Origin: Desulfoprunum sp.
Lineage (GTDB): Bacteria > Desulfobacterota > Desulfobulbia > Desulfobulbales > Desulfocapsaceae
Direction of reading: 5' to 3'
Assembly (NCBI GenBank): GCA_030696435.1
Contig: JAUYSF010000471.1
Span: 1 to 24,328 of the forward strand
DNA: 24,328 nt
The notes under the pieces are model-generated. The model was not told the origin of the DNA and ran no database searches. It saw only the letters and a list, made by a program, of their open reading frames with translations. Numbering within the stretch: position 1 is the first letter of the stretch; every line of letters starts with the position of its first letter. This document shows positions 16,332-23,715 of the stretch, one piece after another. A program made the position numbers and the translations under genes.

Positions 16332-16982
16332 TCATTCAATTGCTGTGCAATACAAGCCATGATGCACAATATATTGATGCACCGTGGCGGGTACCAAATC
16401 CCATATGGCAACACCTGTCCTCACTGCCTCCCGGATGGCAGATGAGGAAATAGAAAGAGGCGGCTGGCGGAGAAAACACACCTCTTGTTTGCCATCTCTG
16501 CTTTGCCAGAGATGGTCCTCCTGCTTATAATTCAGTTTTTGAGCGAGGTTGTGTTTTCGGTCTATAAAATCACCTTCTCTCTCAGAGACAACAAAAGAGA
16601 CCGTTCTCAACAATTCATCATACCTCTTCCAAGTACGAATTTCCAAAAAAGCGTCAATGCCGATAAGAAAGAATAGGTTTGCATCCTTTCCCCAAGCTGC
16701 CTTCAATACTCTCAGAGTATCAATAGTATATGAAGGGGGCGGCAATTCAGCCTCGATGAAAGAATATTCGTATCCAGTCCTCCCCTCCAAGGCCAGTCTC
16801 AACATCTCGGCTCGATGTTGAAATGAAGTCAACCGTGTCGGTGATTTATGTGGTGGAAATGCGGCCGGAAGAAAGATTATCTTCTGCAAACCACATTCCA
16901 TCTCGGCCATATCTGCCAGTCGTAGATGGCCATTGTGTATTGGGTCAAAAGTCCCACCAAAGAGCCCAATCCTCTGTATCAA
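16332..16982 (-). CDS. nadD: Nicotinate-nucleotide adenylyltransferase
   Basis: Joins nicotinate mononucleotide and ATP to give deamido-NAD, the step before NAD synthetase. The 216-residue product has the nucleotidyltransferase signature GLFGGTFDPIHNGHL (7-21, with the HxxH-type H16 and H19), the substrate motif PAAFPPHKSP and the C-terminal ISSSAIREAVRTG. Length is typical (E. coli 213). It starts at TTG 16982, which overlaps the proA stop (TTGA), so it is translationally coupled to proA. GGGCAGG about ten bases upstream may serve as ribosome binding site. It is the last gene of the obgE-proB-proA-nadD run, an arrangement common in Deltaproteobacteria. Confidence 0.95.
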   Translation of the reverse strand: MIQRIGLFGGTFDPIHNGHLRLADMAEMECGLQKIIFLPAAFPPHKSPTRLTSFQHRAEMLRLALEGRTGYEYSFIEAELPPPSYTIDTLRVLKAAWGKDANLFFLIGIDAFLEIRTWKRYDELLRTVSFVVSEREGDFIDRKHNLAQKLNYKQEDHLWQSRDGKQEVCFLRQPPLSISSSAIREAVRTGVAIWDLVPATVHQYIVHHGLYCTAIE

Positions 16983-18247
16983 CTGCGAACCTGCCCTTGC
17001 CCGAAGACAACAAATTTGCGTGTGGTCAGCTCTTCCAATCCCATTGGTCCGTAGGCATGCAGTTTGGTAGTACTTATACCGATCTCAGCGCCTAATCCCA
17101 GCTGTCCACCATCATTGAAACGGGTTGAGGCATTGACCATAACCGCCGAGGCATCAATCGTATCGATGAAGGTCTGGGCCGTAGTGTAGTTTTCAGTGAT
17201 GATTGATTCGGTATGTTGAGAACCATATTTCTGAATATATTCTCGTGCTTCGGCAAGGTCATCAACAATCTTAAGACAGAGTGTGAGATCGAGAAATTCC
17301 GTCCCCCAGTCTTCTTCCTGGGCAGCCGTGATCTCCGGCACAATCTCAAGACAGCGTGCACATCCGCGAATCTCAACCCCTTTTTCTGATAATTCTTTGG
17401 TAATAACGGGAAGATATTCATTGGCAATGGAGTGATGCACCAGGAGACCTTCTAGGGCATTACAGACGCCAGGGCGCTGTACCTTGGAGTTGAGGATTAC
17501 AGGAGTAGCCTTGCCCAGATCCGCATCCTTGTCGACATAGATATGACAGACCCCCTTGTAATGTTTGAGAACAGGAATTTTTGATGTCTCGACGACGAAG
17601 CGGATAAGGCCCTCTCCTCCCCGTGGAATAACAAGATCAATATCCTCCTCCTGCCCCAGCATAATAGTCACAGCCTGTCGGTCCGTTACCGGAATCACCT
17701 GGACTGCGTCTTCGCTGATCTGCTCTGCAGCGAGGGCCTCATGCAACACCTTTGCCAAGGCCAGGTTGGAGAGAATGGCCTCAGATCCTCCGCGCAACAG
17801 AATCGCATTTCCGGTCTTCAGACACAGAGCCGCTGCATCAACCGTCACGTTGGGGCGTGATTCGTATATCATGGCAATAACCCCAAGAGGCACCCGCATG
17901 CGGCCAACCAACAAGCCGTTGGGACGTCTGCCAAGATGTGCAATCTCTCCCACTGGATCCGGAAGGGCACATATCTCACGCAACCCTACAACCATCGATT
18001 CGATGACCGCATCCGAGAGTTCAAGTCTATTCAGCATGGCGATAGACAATCCTTTTCCCCTGGCCGCCTGGAGATCCTTGGCGTTTTCGGCCTGAATGAC
18101 GTTTTTTCGGGTGAGCAGCAGATCAGCCATCCGTGTCAAAACGGAGTTTTTCTTCTCTGTCGACAATGACATGAGAGAATAGGAAGCGCTCCTCGCCTTT
18201 TTGGTCATGGCAGAGATAGTTTGCTCAAGAGTGGGTGTATGTGTCAT
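16979..18247 (-). CDS. proA: Glutamate-5-semialdehyde dehydrogenase (gamma-glutamyl phosphate reductase)
   Basis: Second step of proline synthesis: NADPH-dependent reduction of gamma-glutamyl phosphate to the semialdehyde, which cyclises. The 422-residue protein (E. coli 417) has an aldehyde-dehydrogenase fold, with YESRPNVTVDAAALCLKTGN near 128-147 and the catalytic cysteine C262 in VQRPGVCNALE. Late motifs AVMVNASTRFNDGG and GLGAEIGISTTKLHAYGPMG are also present. ATG 18247 follows AGGTAAGG. It is 35 bp downstream of proB and four bases overlap nadD, so the three form one transcript. Nothing unusual is seen. Confidence 0.97.
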   Translation of the reverse strand: MTHTPTLEQTISAMTKKARSASYSLMSLSTEKKNSVLTRMADLLLTRKNVIQAENAKDLQAARGKGLSIAMLNRLELSDAVIESMVVGLREICALPDPVGEIAHLGRRPNGLLVGRMRVPLGVIAMIYESRPNVTVDAAALCLKTGNAILLRGGSEAILSNLALAKVLHEALAAEQISEDAVQVIPVTDRQAVTIMLGQEEDIDLVIPRGGEGLIRFVVETSKIPVLKHYKGVCHIYVDKDADLGKATPVILNSKVQRPGVCNALEGLLVHHSIANEYLPVITKELSEKGVEIRGCARCLEIVPEITAAQEEDWGTEFLDLTLCLKIVDDLAEAREYIQKYGSQHTESIITENYTTAQTFIDTIDASAVMVNASTRFNDGGQLGLGAEIGISTTKLHAYGPMGLEELTTRKFVVFGQGQVRS

Positions 18248-18282
18248 TGCCTTACCTGAAAAAGAGAATTGAAAAAGAATGC

Positions 18283-19440
18283 CTACAATACGACGAGATT
18301 ATCTCGGTGTATCACCTCATCGCTATCCTTAAATCCAAGAATATCAAAGATTTGGTCAGAGCGGCAACCCTGTATTTGACCGACATCATGGGCATTATAA
18401 TTGATGAGGCCGACAGCAACAACGGTATTGTTCTTGTCGACACAGCGAACTGAATCACCCACTCCGAAATCGCCTTCAACAGCTCGAATACCGGACGGCA
18501 AAAGGCTCCTGCCCTGGCGGGCGATAGCCAGGCAGGCACCGTCGTCCAGCACCAATGATCCTTTTGGCTTGAGGACGTAACTTATCCAGTGCTTTCGGCT
18601 TTGCATCTTTTCTTTGCGGGGCAGAAAAAAGGTGCCGACCAATTCTCCGCCAAAAAGAGACTGAAGAATGTTCTCCTCTCTGCCAGGTCCGATAAAAGAA
18701 CTTCCACCGCCGGCAGCAACCATTTTTGCAGCCCGGATCTTGCTCTGCATGCCGCCGGTGCCAGCATCGCTCTTGATGCTTGCGGCCATGTTTTCGATTT
18801 CCGGTGTAATTTCTGCAATAGTATAAATGGGCCTGGCAGCAGGATCTGTTTGGGGGTTGCCGTTATACAACCCGACTACATCAGTCAGGCAGATAAACAT
18901 ATCCGCTTCAATAAGATTGGTAATCAAGGCTCCAAGTGTGTCGTTGTCGCCAAACCGCAGCTCCTCAACGGAAACCGTGTCATTTTCATTGATTATGGGG
19001 ATGACGCCAAAGCGGAAAAGGGTCATGATAGTATTTCTAACGTTGAGATATCTATCACGATCGGCGAGGTCTGAATGGGTCAGAAGTATCTGGGCGATAT
19101 TCTTTTTATGCTGGGAAAAGGCCTCCTCATAGGTCTGCATAAGGCATGACTGACCTATTGCGGCAAAGGCCTGCTTCTCGCGCAGACTGATCTCTCCATG
19201 GGGGATAAAGGCAATTTTCTTTTTTCCGGCGGCAACAGCACCGGATGTGACCAGAATAACCTCACGACCACTGTTATGCAGAAAACTAATTTCTCGGGCA
19301 AGATTGCGGATAACCTCCCGATTCATACCATCTCTGTCAGTAAGGATGGCACTGCCAACTTTTACTACTACCCGTTTTGCCTTATCAAAAAGAGTTTGAC
19401 GATAATACAAACCCTCATCTTTCTGAACCTGTATCGTCAT
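18283..19440 (-). CDS. proB: Glutamate 5-kinase with PUA domain
   Basis: First and committed step of proline synthesis: phosphorylates glutamate on its side chain. The amino-acid-kinase domain (about 20-275) shows VVVKVGSAILT (K27), VTSGAVAAG, IINENDTVSVEELRFGDND and SDAGTGGMQSK. A C-terminal PUA domain (about 295-375) follows, as in E. coli (367 residues; 385 here). The extra length is an N-terminal lead of about 15 residues (MTIQVQKDEGLYY). Proline feedback is known for this family and the glutamate/proline site motifs are kept. The ribosome binding site at ATG 19440 is weak. The 132-bp gap to obgE shows no clear promoter or terminator, so read-through from obgE is likely. Confidence 0.96.
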   Translation of the reverse strand: MTIQVQKDEGLYYRQTLFDKAKRVVVKVGSAILTDRDGMNREVIRNLAREISFLHNSGREVILVTSGAVAAGKKKIAFIPHGEISLREKQAFAAIGQSCLMQTYEEAFSQHKKNIAQILLTHSDLADRDRYLNVRNTIMTLFRFGVIPIINENDTVSVEELRFGDNDTLGALITNLIEADMFICLTDVVGLYNGNPQTDPAARPIYTIAEITPEIENMAASIKSDAGTGGMQSKIRAAKMVAAGGGSSFIGPGREENILQSLFGGELVGTFFLPRKEKMQSRKHWISYVLKPKGSLVLDDGACLAIARQGRSLLPSGIRAVEGDFGVGDSVRCVDKNNTVVAVGLINYNAHDVGQIQGCRSDQIFDILGFKDSDEVIHRDNLVVL

Positions 19441-19572
19441 GATCTTTGAACTGTTATGCCACCTTAAAGCAAACCGACGTTTGAGGCTTAATCACATCGA
19501 TCTGTTTCTAAATATGATGCTCTAAGAGAACCACATCTTTGTAAAGATAGGCTTTATTGCGCGTTTTTACGT

Positions 19573-20604
<1,032 letters not shown>

Positions 20605-20670
20605 TTATAAGATTTTTCCTGCAGCTTGAAGAACCGGATCGGTAGAAGATACGAGATTGCTGCAATAAAG

Positions 20671-20707
20671 AAAAAACTCGGTCACCAATGATATTGATGA
20701 CCGAGTT
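20671..20707 (-). terminator. Intrinsic terminator of the rplU-rpmA transcript
   Basis: On the minus strand a 10-bp stem (20707-20698 with 20684-20675), with further inner AAT/ATT pairing, leads into six T residues (A run 20671-20676 on plus). It lies 63 bp after the rpmA stop and before obgE, so expression of obgE either uses read-through or a separate promoter. Confidence 0.8.
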
Positions 20708-20769
20708 CAGGAAACAACATAGAGCACCACCGAGTAAAGTGGTCGCAAAGGAGGGAATCAGGCTCTTTT

Positions 20770-21027
20770 TCAGACAGCAGGATACACACTGACCCGCTTT
20801 TTATCTTTGCCGAAATCTTCATACTTGACCACACCATCCACCGTAGCAAACAAGGTGTAGTCACGCCCACAGCCTACATTTGTTCCTGGATGAATTTTTG
20901 TGCCAAGTTGACGTACAAGAATATTTCCGGCCTTGACTTCCTGACCGCCGAATCTTTTGACACCTCGCCTCTGCCCACCACTATCACGGCCATTTCTCGA
21001 ACTGCCACCTGCTTTCTTATGTGCCAT
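20770..21027 (-). CDS. rpmA: 50S ribosomal protein L27
   Basis: Ribosomal protein whose N-terminal arm reaches the peptidyl-transferase centre. It has 85 residues beginning [16 protein letters not shown], the mature-type N terminus without the cleaved leader seen in Firmicutes. The rest ([23 protein letters not shown], then [16 protein letters not shown]) is typical. AAGGAG precedes ATG 21027. It lies 72 bp after rplU, and the pair ends at the terminator at 20671-20707. The C-terminal RVSVYPAV is normal. Confidence 0.98.
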   Translation of the reverse strand: MAHKKAGGSSRNGRDSGGQRRGVKRFGGQEVKAGNILVRQLGTKIHPGTNVGCGRDYTLFATVDGVVKYEDFGKDKKRVSVYPAV

Positions 21028-21099
21028 TACCTACTCCTTCAACCAGAACACTCAAGCAATTCTGTCCGGTCTTATTCATTCATTTACTGTAAATAAGAA

Positions 21100-21411
21100 C
21101 TATGCCGAAATTTCTTCAATTTTCAAGGCTGTATACGACTGACGGTGCCCCTTTCGCAGCCTGTATCCCTTTCGCTTCTTTTTCTTGAAGACAATGACCT
21201 TTTTGGCTCGTCCCTGTTCAGCTATCTTTGCTACGACCTTGGCACTCTCCAGAACAGGCTGTCCGATCTTGACATCATCTCCATCGACAACCATGAGCAC
21301 ATCACTCAGATCGATAGTATCACCAACATTGCCTTCCAGTTTCTCAACGCGAAGCTGATCACCACAGGCAACCTGATACTGTTTTCCGCCAGTTCGAACT
21401 ATTGCATACAT
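21100..21411 (-). CDS. rplU: 50S ribosomal protein L21
   Basis: Large-subunit protein that binds 23S rRNA and contacts L20. I set the start at ATG 21411 because AGAGGG lies just upstream and the 103-residue product (E. coli 103) then begins with the standard MYAIVRTGGKQYQVACGDQL. The frame open to 21468 would add 19 residues that belong to the leader. The C-terminal block KKKKRKGYRLRKGHRQ is typical of the family. It is the first gene of the rplU-rpmA unit, with a promoter about 70-100 bp upstream. Confidence 0.98.
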   Translation of the reverse strand: MYAIVRTGGKQYQVACGDQLRVEKLEGNVGDTIDLSDVLMVVDGDDVKIGQPVLESAKVVAKIAEQGRAKKVIVFKKKKRKGYRLRKGHRQSYTALKIEEISA

Positions 21412-21481
21412 TATCAAGCCCTCTTTAAATAAAATCTTCTCAAATCCAACAAACGACTGAAATAGCATTTCGAAACTGAGG

Positions 21482-21510
21482 ATTTAACCCTTTTCCCGAG
21501 CAAATGTCAA
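21482..21510 (-). promoter_or_regulatory. Sigma70-type promoter of rplU-rpmA
   Basis: On the minus strand a perfect TTGACA (21510-21505), a 17-base spacer and TTAAAT (21487-21482) lie upstream of rplU, giving a predicted leader of about 60 bases. The remaining part of the gap up to the AP2-like stop (21511-21619) holds a 6-bp stem (21590-21595 with 21606-21611) that may mark the end of the AP2-like transcript. Confidence 0.6.
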
Positions 21511-21619
21511 TGCCTTTCAACTCTATCCCACTGAAATACTCAACAGACAGTGAGCTGATTAATTTAGGGAATGCAGATCTTTTGGGCTACTGCATTAAGC
21601 AGTTCATGCAGCGAATCCA

Positions 21620-22066
21620 TTAGACTGAATATTCAAGACGGGCTTTTTCTTTCTCCTGGCGAATGGCGCACGCTCTGGCAAGAGCGTTCTTTTTGCCATG
21701 CTTGGTAATTGACACAGAGGTTTTCCCTTGTTTTCCCTGATGCGTCACCCAACTCACCTCGAATCTGTTCAGCTTCTCATTGAGCCTGACTCCAACTACA
21801 CCGGTTCCGGAGTTACTCACCGTGACCATATGTTTGTTAGTCCTGACCTTTCCAAGCTTCTTTTCCGTCTTATCTCGCCAGGAAATAGCGGAAAGCAAGC
21901 TAGAATATCGCCCACCGCACTTCCTGTCGGAAAAAAATTTGGAATGTGTCTTCCCGACGAACCTGACCCGTACATACCAACCGTGAGTTCTTTTGGATTC
22001 CTGATCAATCCTTGCGATATCTTTATGTTTTTCCAAAAGAAATTTTTGCTTTTTTTCGTCTTCCAT
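21620..22066 (-). CDS. Two-repeat AP2-like DNA-binding protein
   Basis: A basic 148-residue protein, starting at ATG 22066 after AGAGGA (the frame open to 22153 adds a Cys-rich stretch without support). The second half (about 87-141, TGVVGVRLNEKLNRFEVSWV, then ALARACAIRQEKEKA) has the AP2/ERF-like plan: three short beta strands rich in Arg and aromatic residues, then an amphipathic helix. Residues about 28-69 (HGWYVRVRFVGKTHSKFFSD, then SLLSAISWRDKTEKK) look like a second, diverged copy. Bacterial AP2 domains are often in homing endonucleases, but no nuclease domain is present here. It is therefore probably a DNA-binding regulator or nucleoid protein. It has a strong own promoter with a tandem repeat just upstream. 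The function is unproven. Confidence 0.7.
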   Translation of the reverse strand: MEDEKKQKFLLEKHKDIARIDQESKRTHGWYVRVRFVGKTHSKFFSDRKCGGRYSSLLSAISWRDKTEKKLGKVRTNKHMVTVSNSGTGVVGVRLNEKLNRFEVSWVTHQGKQGKTSVSITKHGKKNALARACAIRQEKEKARLEYSV

Positions 22067-22155
22067 GAAAATCCTCTTTACATTGATTACCTTATTGAAA
22101 CTGCACGCACAGTATAAATGATGACATGCGTAAAAGAAAAAAGTATGCTCCACAT

Positions 22156-22184
22156 ATTATCATATAAGGAACATTTTTTGTCAA
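22156..22184 (-). promoter_or_regulatory. Strong sigma70-type promoter of the AP2-like gene
   Basis: On the minus strand a perfect TTGACA (22184-22179), a 17-base spacer and GATAAT (22161-22156, 5 of 6) give a predicted start near 22149 and a leader of about 83 bases to ATG 22066. It is one of the best promoter matches in the window. A tandem 13-bp repeat sits directly upstream of the -35. Confidence 0.7.
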
Positions 22185-22189
22185 CAACC

Positions 22190-22215
22190 TACCACAACGT
22201 CATACCACAACGTCA
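22190..22215. repeat. Tandem 13-bp direct repeat (possible operator)
   Basis: Two exact head-to-tail copies of TACCACAACGTCA (22190-22202 and 22203-22215). On the minus strand this reads TGACGTTGTGGTA twice and ends five bases before the -35 of the AP2-like promoter, the usual place for an activator or auto-regulator site. The rest of the 302-bp gap to mazG (22216-22368) is AT-rich, with a TATAAT at 22216 lacking a -35, and has no gene that I can support. Confidence 0.6.
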
Positions 22216-22368
22216 TATAATCATGCAGGGCTACTTAGTTGGTCAGGTGGGTTTCTGTCAACTTTTTTTATTCGGCACAGCCCCACCTCCACCTGAATCC
22301 TTTTCCGATCAATGACCTTATCTCCATAATAAGAGCTAATTATTTCCATTCCTATCCATCAACTCCAT

Positions 22369-22764
22369 ATGTCGCATTCTCGCATGTATTTTTCAGAACT
22401 ACTCCATACCATCAAGGAACTTCTCGGCAAAAATGGCTGCCCTTGGGACAAGCGTCAAACCAACGAGTCTCTCCAAGAACACCTGACATCCGAGATGGAT
22501 GAACTTATCCAGGCCATACAAAAAAATGATCATGAAAATATGTGCGAAGAGCTCGGAGACCTGCTCTATCTCATCCTCTTGCTCTCCGAGATCAATGGCG
22601 GAAATGGTCTGTTTACACTGGACGATGTCTTGCAGACTGTAAACAGAAAACTCATCCGTCGTCATCCCCACGTATTTGCAGAGATCGCAGTCAAAAGCGA
22701 TGATGAACTCAGAGCACAGTGGCTTGCCATAAAGGCCAAAGAGAAAGCTGAAAATTTAAATTGA
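22369..22764 (+). CDS. mazG: MazG-type nucleoside triphosphate pyrophosphohydrolase
   Basis: Hydrolyses (d)NTPs, including damaged or non-canonical ones, to the monophosphate and pyrophosphate. The 131-residue single-domain form is half the length of E. coli MazG (263, two domains). The opening block GCPWDKRQTNESLQEHLTSE is the MazG signature. Metal ligands are expected at E42/E45 (SEMDEL) and E61/D64 (CEELGD), and RRHPHVF is the C-terminal motif. ATG 22369 has no clear Shine-Dalgarno; ATG 22384 (MYFSELL) is an alternative start. It precedes rpsF by 211 bp, and the likely rpsF promoter overlaps its stop codon. Confidence 0.93.
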   Translation: MSHSRMYFSELLHTIKELLGKNGCPWDKRQTNESLQEHLTSEMDELIQAIQKNDHENMCEELGDLLYLILLLSEINGGNGLFTLDDVLQTVNRKLIRRHPHVFAEIAVKSDDELRAQWLAIKAKEKAENLN

Positions 22765-22789
22765 CACTTTCTGGTTATATCGATAAAGT
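22761..22789 (+). promoter_or_regulatory. Candidate promoter of the rpsF-rpsR operon
   Basis: A perfect TTGACA (22761-22766), overlapping the mazG stop, a 17-base spacer and TAAAGT (22784-22789, 4 of 6). The predicted start near 22797 gives an unusually long leader of about 180 bases before rpsF, room for the structures described at 22814-22883. A second TTGACA at 22802-22807 has no usable -10. Confidence 0.45.
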
Positions 22790-22813
22790 GCTTGGTTTTT
22801 ATTGACAGATAAT

Positions 22814-22841
22814 TGCCTCCAGCTCTGTTGTCTAGGAGGCA
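22814..22841 (+). promoter_or_regulatory. Hairpin that sequesters a Shine-Dalgarno in the rpsF leader
   Basis: TGCCTCC (22814-22820) pairs perfectly with GGAGGCA (22835-22841) across a 14-base loop. The right arm contains AGGAGG, the ribosome binding site of a tiny ORF that follows directly, so translation of that ORF would be blocked when the stem is closed. Confidence 0.45.
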
Positions 22842-22870
22842 TGAAAATGTCGATAGTAGTGGTCCTGTAG
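22841..22870 (+). CDS. Putative leader peptide upstream of rpsF
   Basis: A mini ORF reading MKMSIVVVL then TAG, or MSIVVVL if the second ATG (22847) is used. The second ATG has AGGAGG seven bases upstream, as good as the rpsF site itself. Four of its last five codons are branched-chain amino acids and three are consecutive valines. It lies within the long rpsF leader. It could be a translated regulatory peptide or a chance ORF next to a chance SD; there is no direct evidence of translation. Confidence 0.3.
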   Translation: MKMSIVVVL

Positions 22871-22883
22871 GTTTGGACCGACA
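22848..22883 (+). ncRNA. Candidate S6:S18-binding leader element
   Basis: TGTCG (22848-22852) pairs with CGACA (22879-22883), enclosing an asymmetric loop and an inner stem GGTCC/GGACC (22861-22865 with 22875-22879). The two stems compete for C22879, so they cannot both be complete. CCG stands on the 3' side at the junction (22878-22880). Leaders of rpsF in many bacteria carry a motif with a CCG-bearing internal loop that imitates the 16S site of the S6:S18 pair and gives feedback control. The resemblance was judged from memory without a covariance model. Confidence 0.35.
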
Positions 22884-22975
22884 ACCTCTTCGCCCCTTAC
22901 GTCACACTTCGACAAAAAGGGGCCGAAATTCGGGCATAAAGCCCATTCTACTCATGAGTCCACGAGGAGGAACAC

Positions 22976-23410
22976 ATGCGCAGGTATGAAACGATCTTTA
23001 TTCTTCGCCCAAGCCAGGGTGAAGATGAGGTCACAACCATTATTGAGAACACTAAAAAAATCATCCTTGACGAGAAAGGTTCGATCATCACACTGAGCCG
23101 GTGGGGTTTGAAGAAGCTTGCCTACACCATCAAAAAGGAAAGCCTAGGACAGTATATTTTTTGTGACTTTGCAGGTACCCCTGCGGCCGTTGCAGAGATT
23201 GAAAGAAAATTCAGAATTGACGATGCAGTCCTCAAATATCTGACCATAAAAACGGTTGACGCAATATCAGACGAGGAAATCCAGAAGGCCATCACTGAGG
23301 CTGCTACGAAATTGGCAGCAAACAGGGAAAACTCGGATGACGATGATAATGATTTTGTCGAAGAGGATATTCTCGAAGATCAAGAAGTAGATGTAGTAGA
23401 TGAAGAATAA
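22976..23410 (+). CDS. rpsF: 30S ribosomal protein S6
   Basis: Small-subunit protein that binds 16S rRNA of the platform as a pair with S18. It is 144 residues long. The ferredoxin-like fold (about 1-97) shows MRRYETIFILRPSQGEDE, SRWGLKKLAYTIKKESLGQY and ERKFRIDDAVLKYLTIK. A long acidic tail follows (ENSDDDDNDF to the end, about 28 residues, mostly Asp and Glu), comparable in place to the glutamate-extended tail of E. coli S6. GAGGAGG sits five bases ahead of ATG 22976. The 180-base leader with ordered hairpins suggests autoregulation by the S6:S18 complex. rpsR follows after 40 bp. Confidence 0.97.
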   Translation: MRRYETIFILRPSQGEDEVTTIIENTKKIILDEKGSIITLSRWGLKKLAYTIKKESLGQYIFCDFAGTPAAVAEIERKFRIDDAVLKYLTIKTVDAISDEEIQKAITEAATKLAANRENSDDDDNDFVEEDILEDQEVDVVDEE

Positions 23411-23450
23411 ACGCCACTGGGCGTTATTATAATATCGGGAGACAAAAACA

Positions 23451-23696
23451 ATGGCACCACGACCCCAGAAAAAATTATTTACCAGAAAAAAAGTATGCCG
23501 ATTCTGTGCAGACAAGGAAGCTGTTATTGATTACAAGGATGTAAAAACATTGCGTAACTTTGTCTCTGAAAGAGGCAAAATTATTCCTCGTCGAATAGTC
23601 GGAACATGTGCGACCCACCAGCGTCAACTGTGTGAGGCAATCAAACAGGCTCGACATATTGCCCTGCTGCCATACTCCGGAGCAGCTCAGGGTTGA
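23451..23696 (+). CDS. rpsR: 30S ribosomal protein S18
   Basis: Platform protein that pairs with S6 on 16S rRNA. The 81-residue product contains [20 protein letters not shown], then [20 protein letters not shown] and [20 protein letters not shown]. The CRFC knuckle with the later C and H residues marks the cysteine-bearing, possibly zinc-binding S18 form; many other bacteria have the Cys-free form. GGGAG precedes ATG 23451. It is in one operon with rpsF and the DUF2232 gene 19 bp downstream. Confidence 0.98.
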   Translation: MAPRPQKKLFTRKKVCRFCADKEAVIDYKDVKTLRNFVSERGKIIPRRIVGTCATHQRQLCEAIKQARHIALLPYSGAAQG

Positions 23697-23715
23697 TCCG
23701 ACACGAGGAGAAAGG

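Noticed and set aside
17565..18095. 176-codon plus-strand frame opposite proA
   Set aside because: Antisense to a full-length conserved ProA; composition is that of a frame shadow (Arg/Ser/Thr-rich without motifs).
21412..21468. N-terminal extension of L21 by 19 residues
   Set aside because: The standard L21 N terminus begins at 21411 behind an AGAGGG site; the extra codons are leader.
22118..22502. Two plus-strand frames of 65 and 87 codons between the AP2-like gene and mazG
   Set aside because: They overlap the AP2-like promoter and the mazG start in other frames, lack ribosome binding sites and show no recognisable motif.
22802..22807. Second TTGACA ahead of rpsF as the promoter
   Set aside because: No acceptable -10 at 16-18 bases; the TTGACA at 22761 has a better partner.
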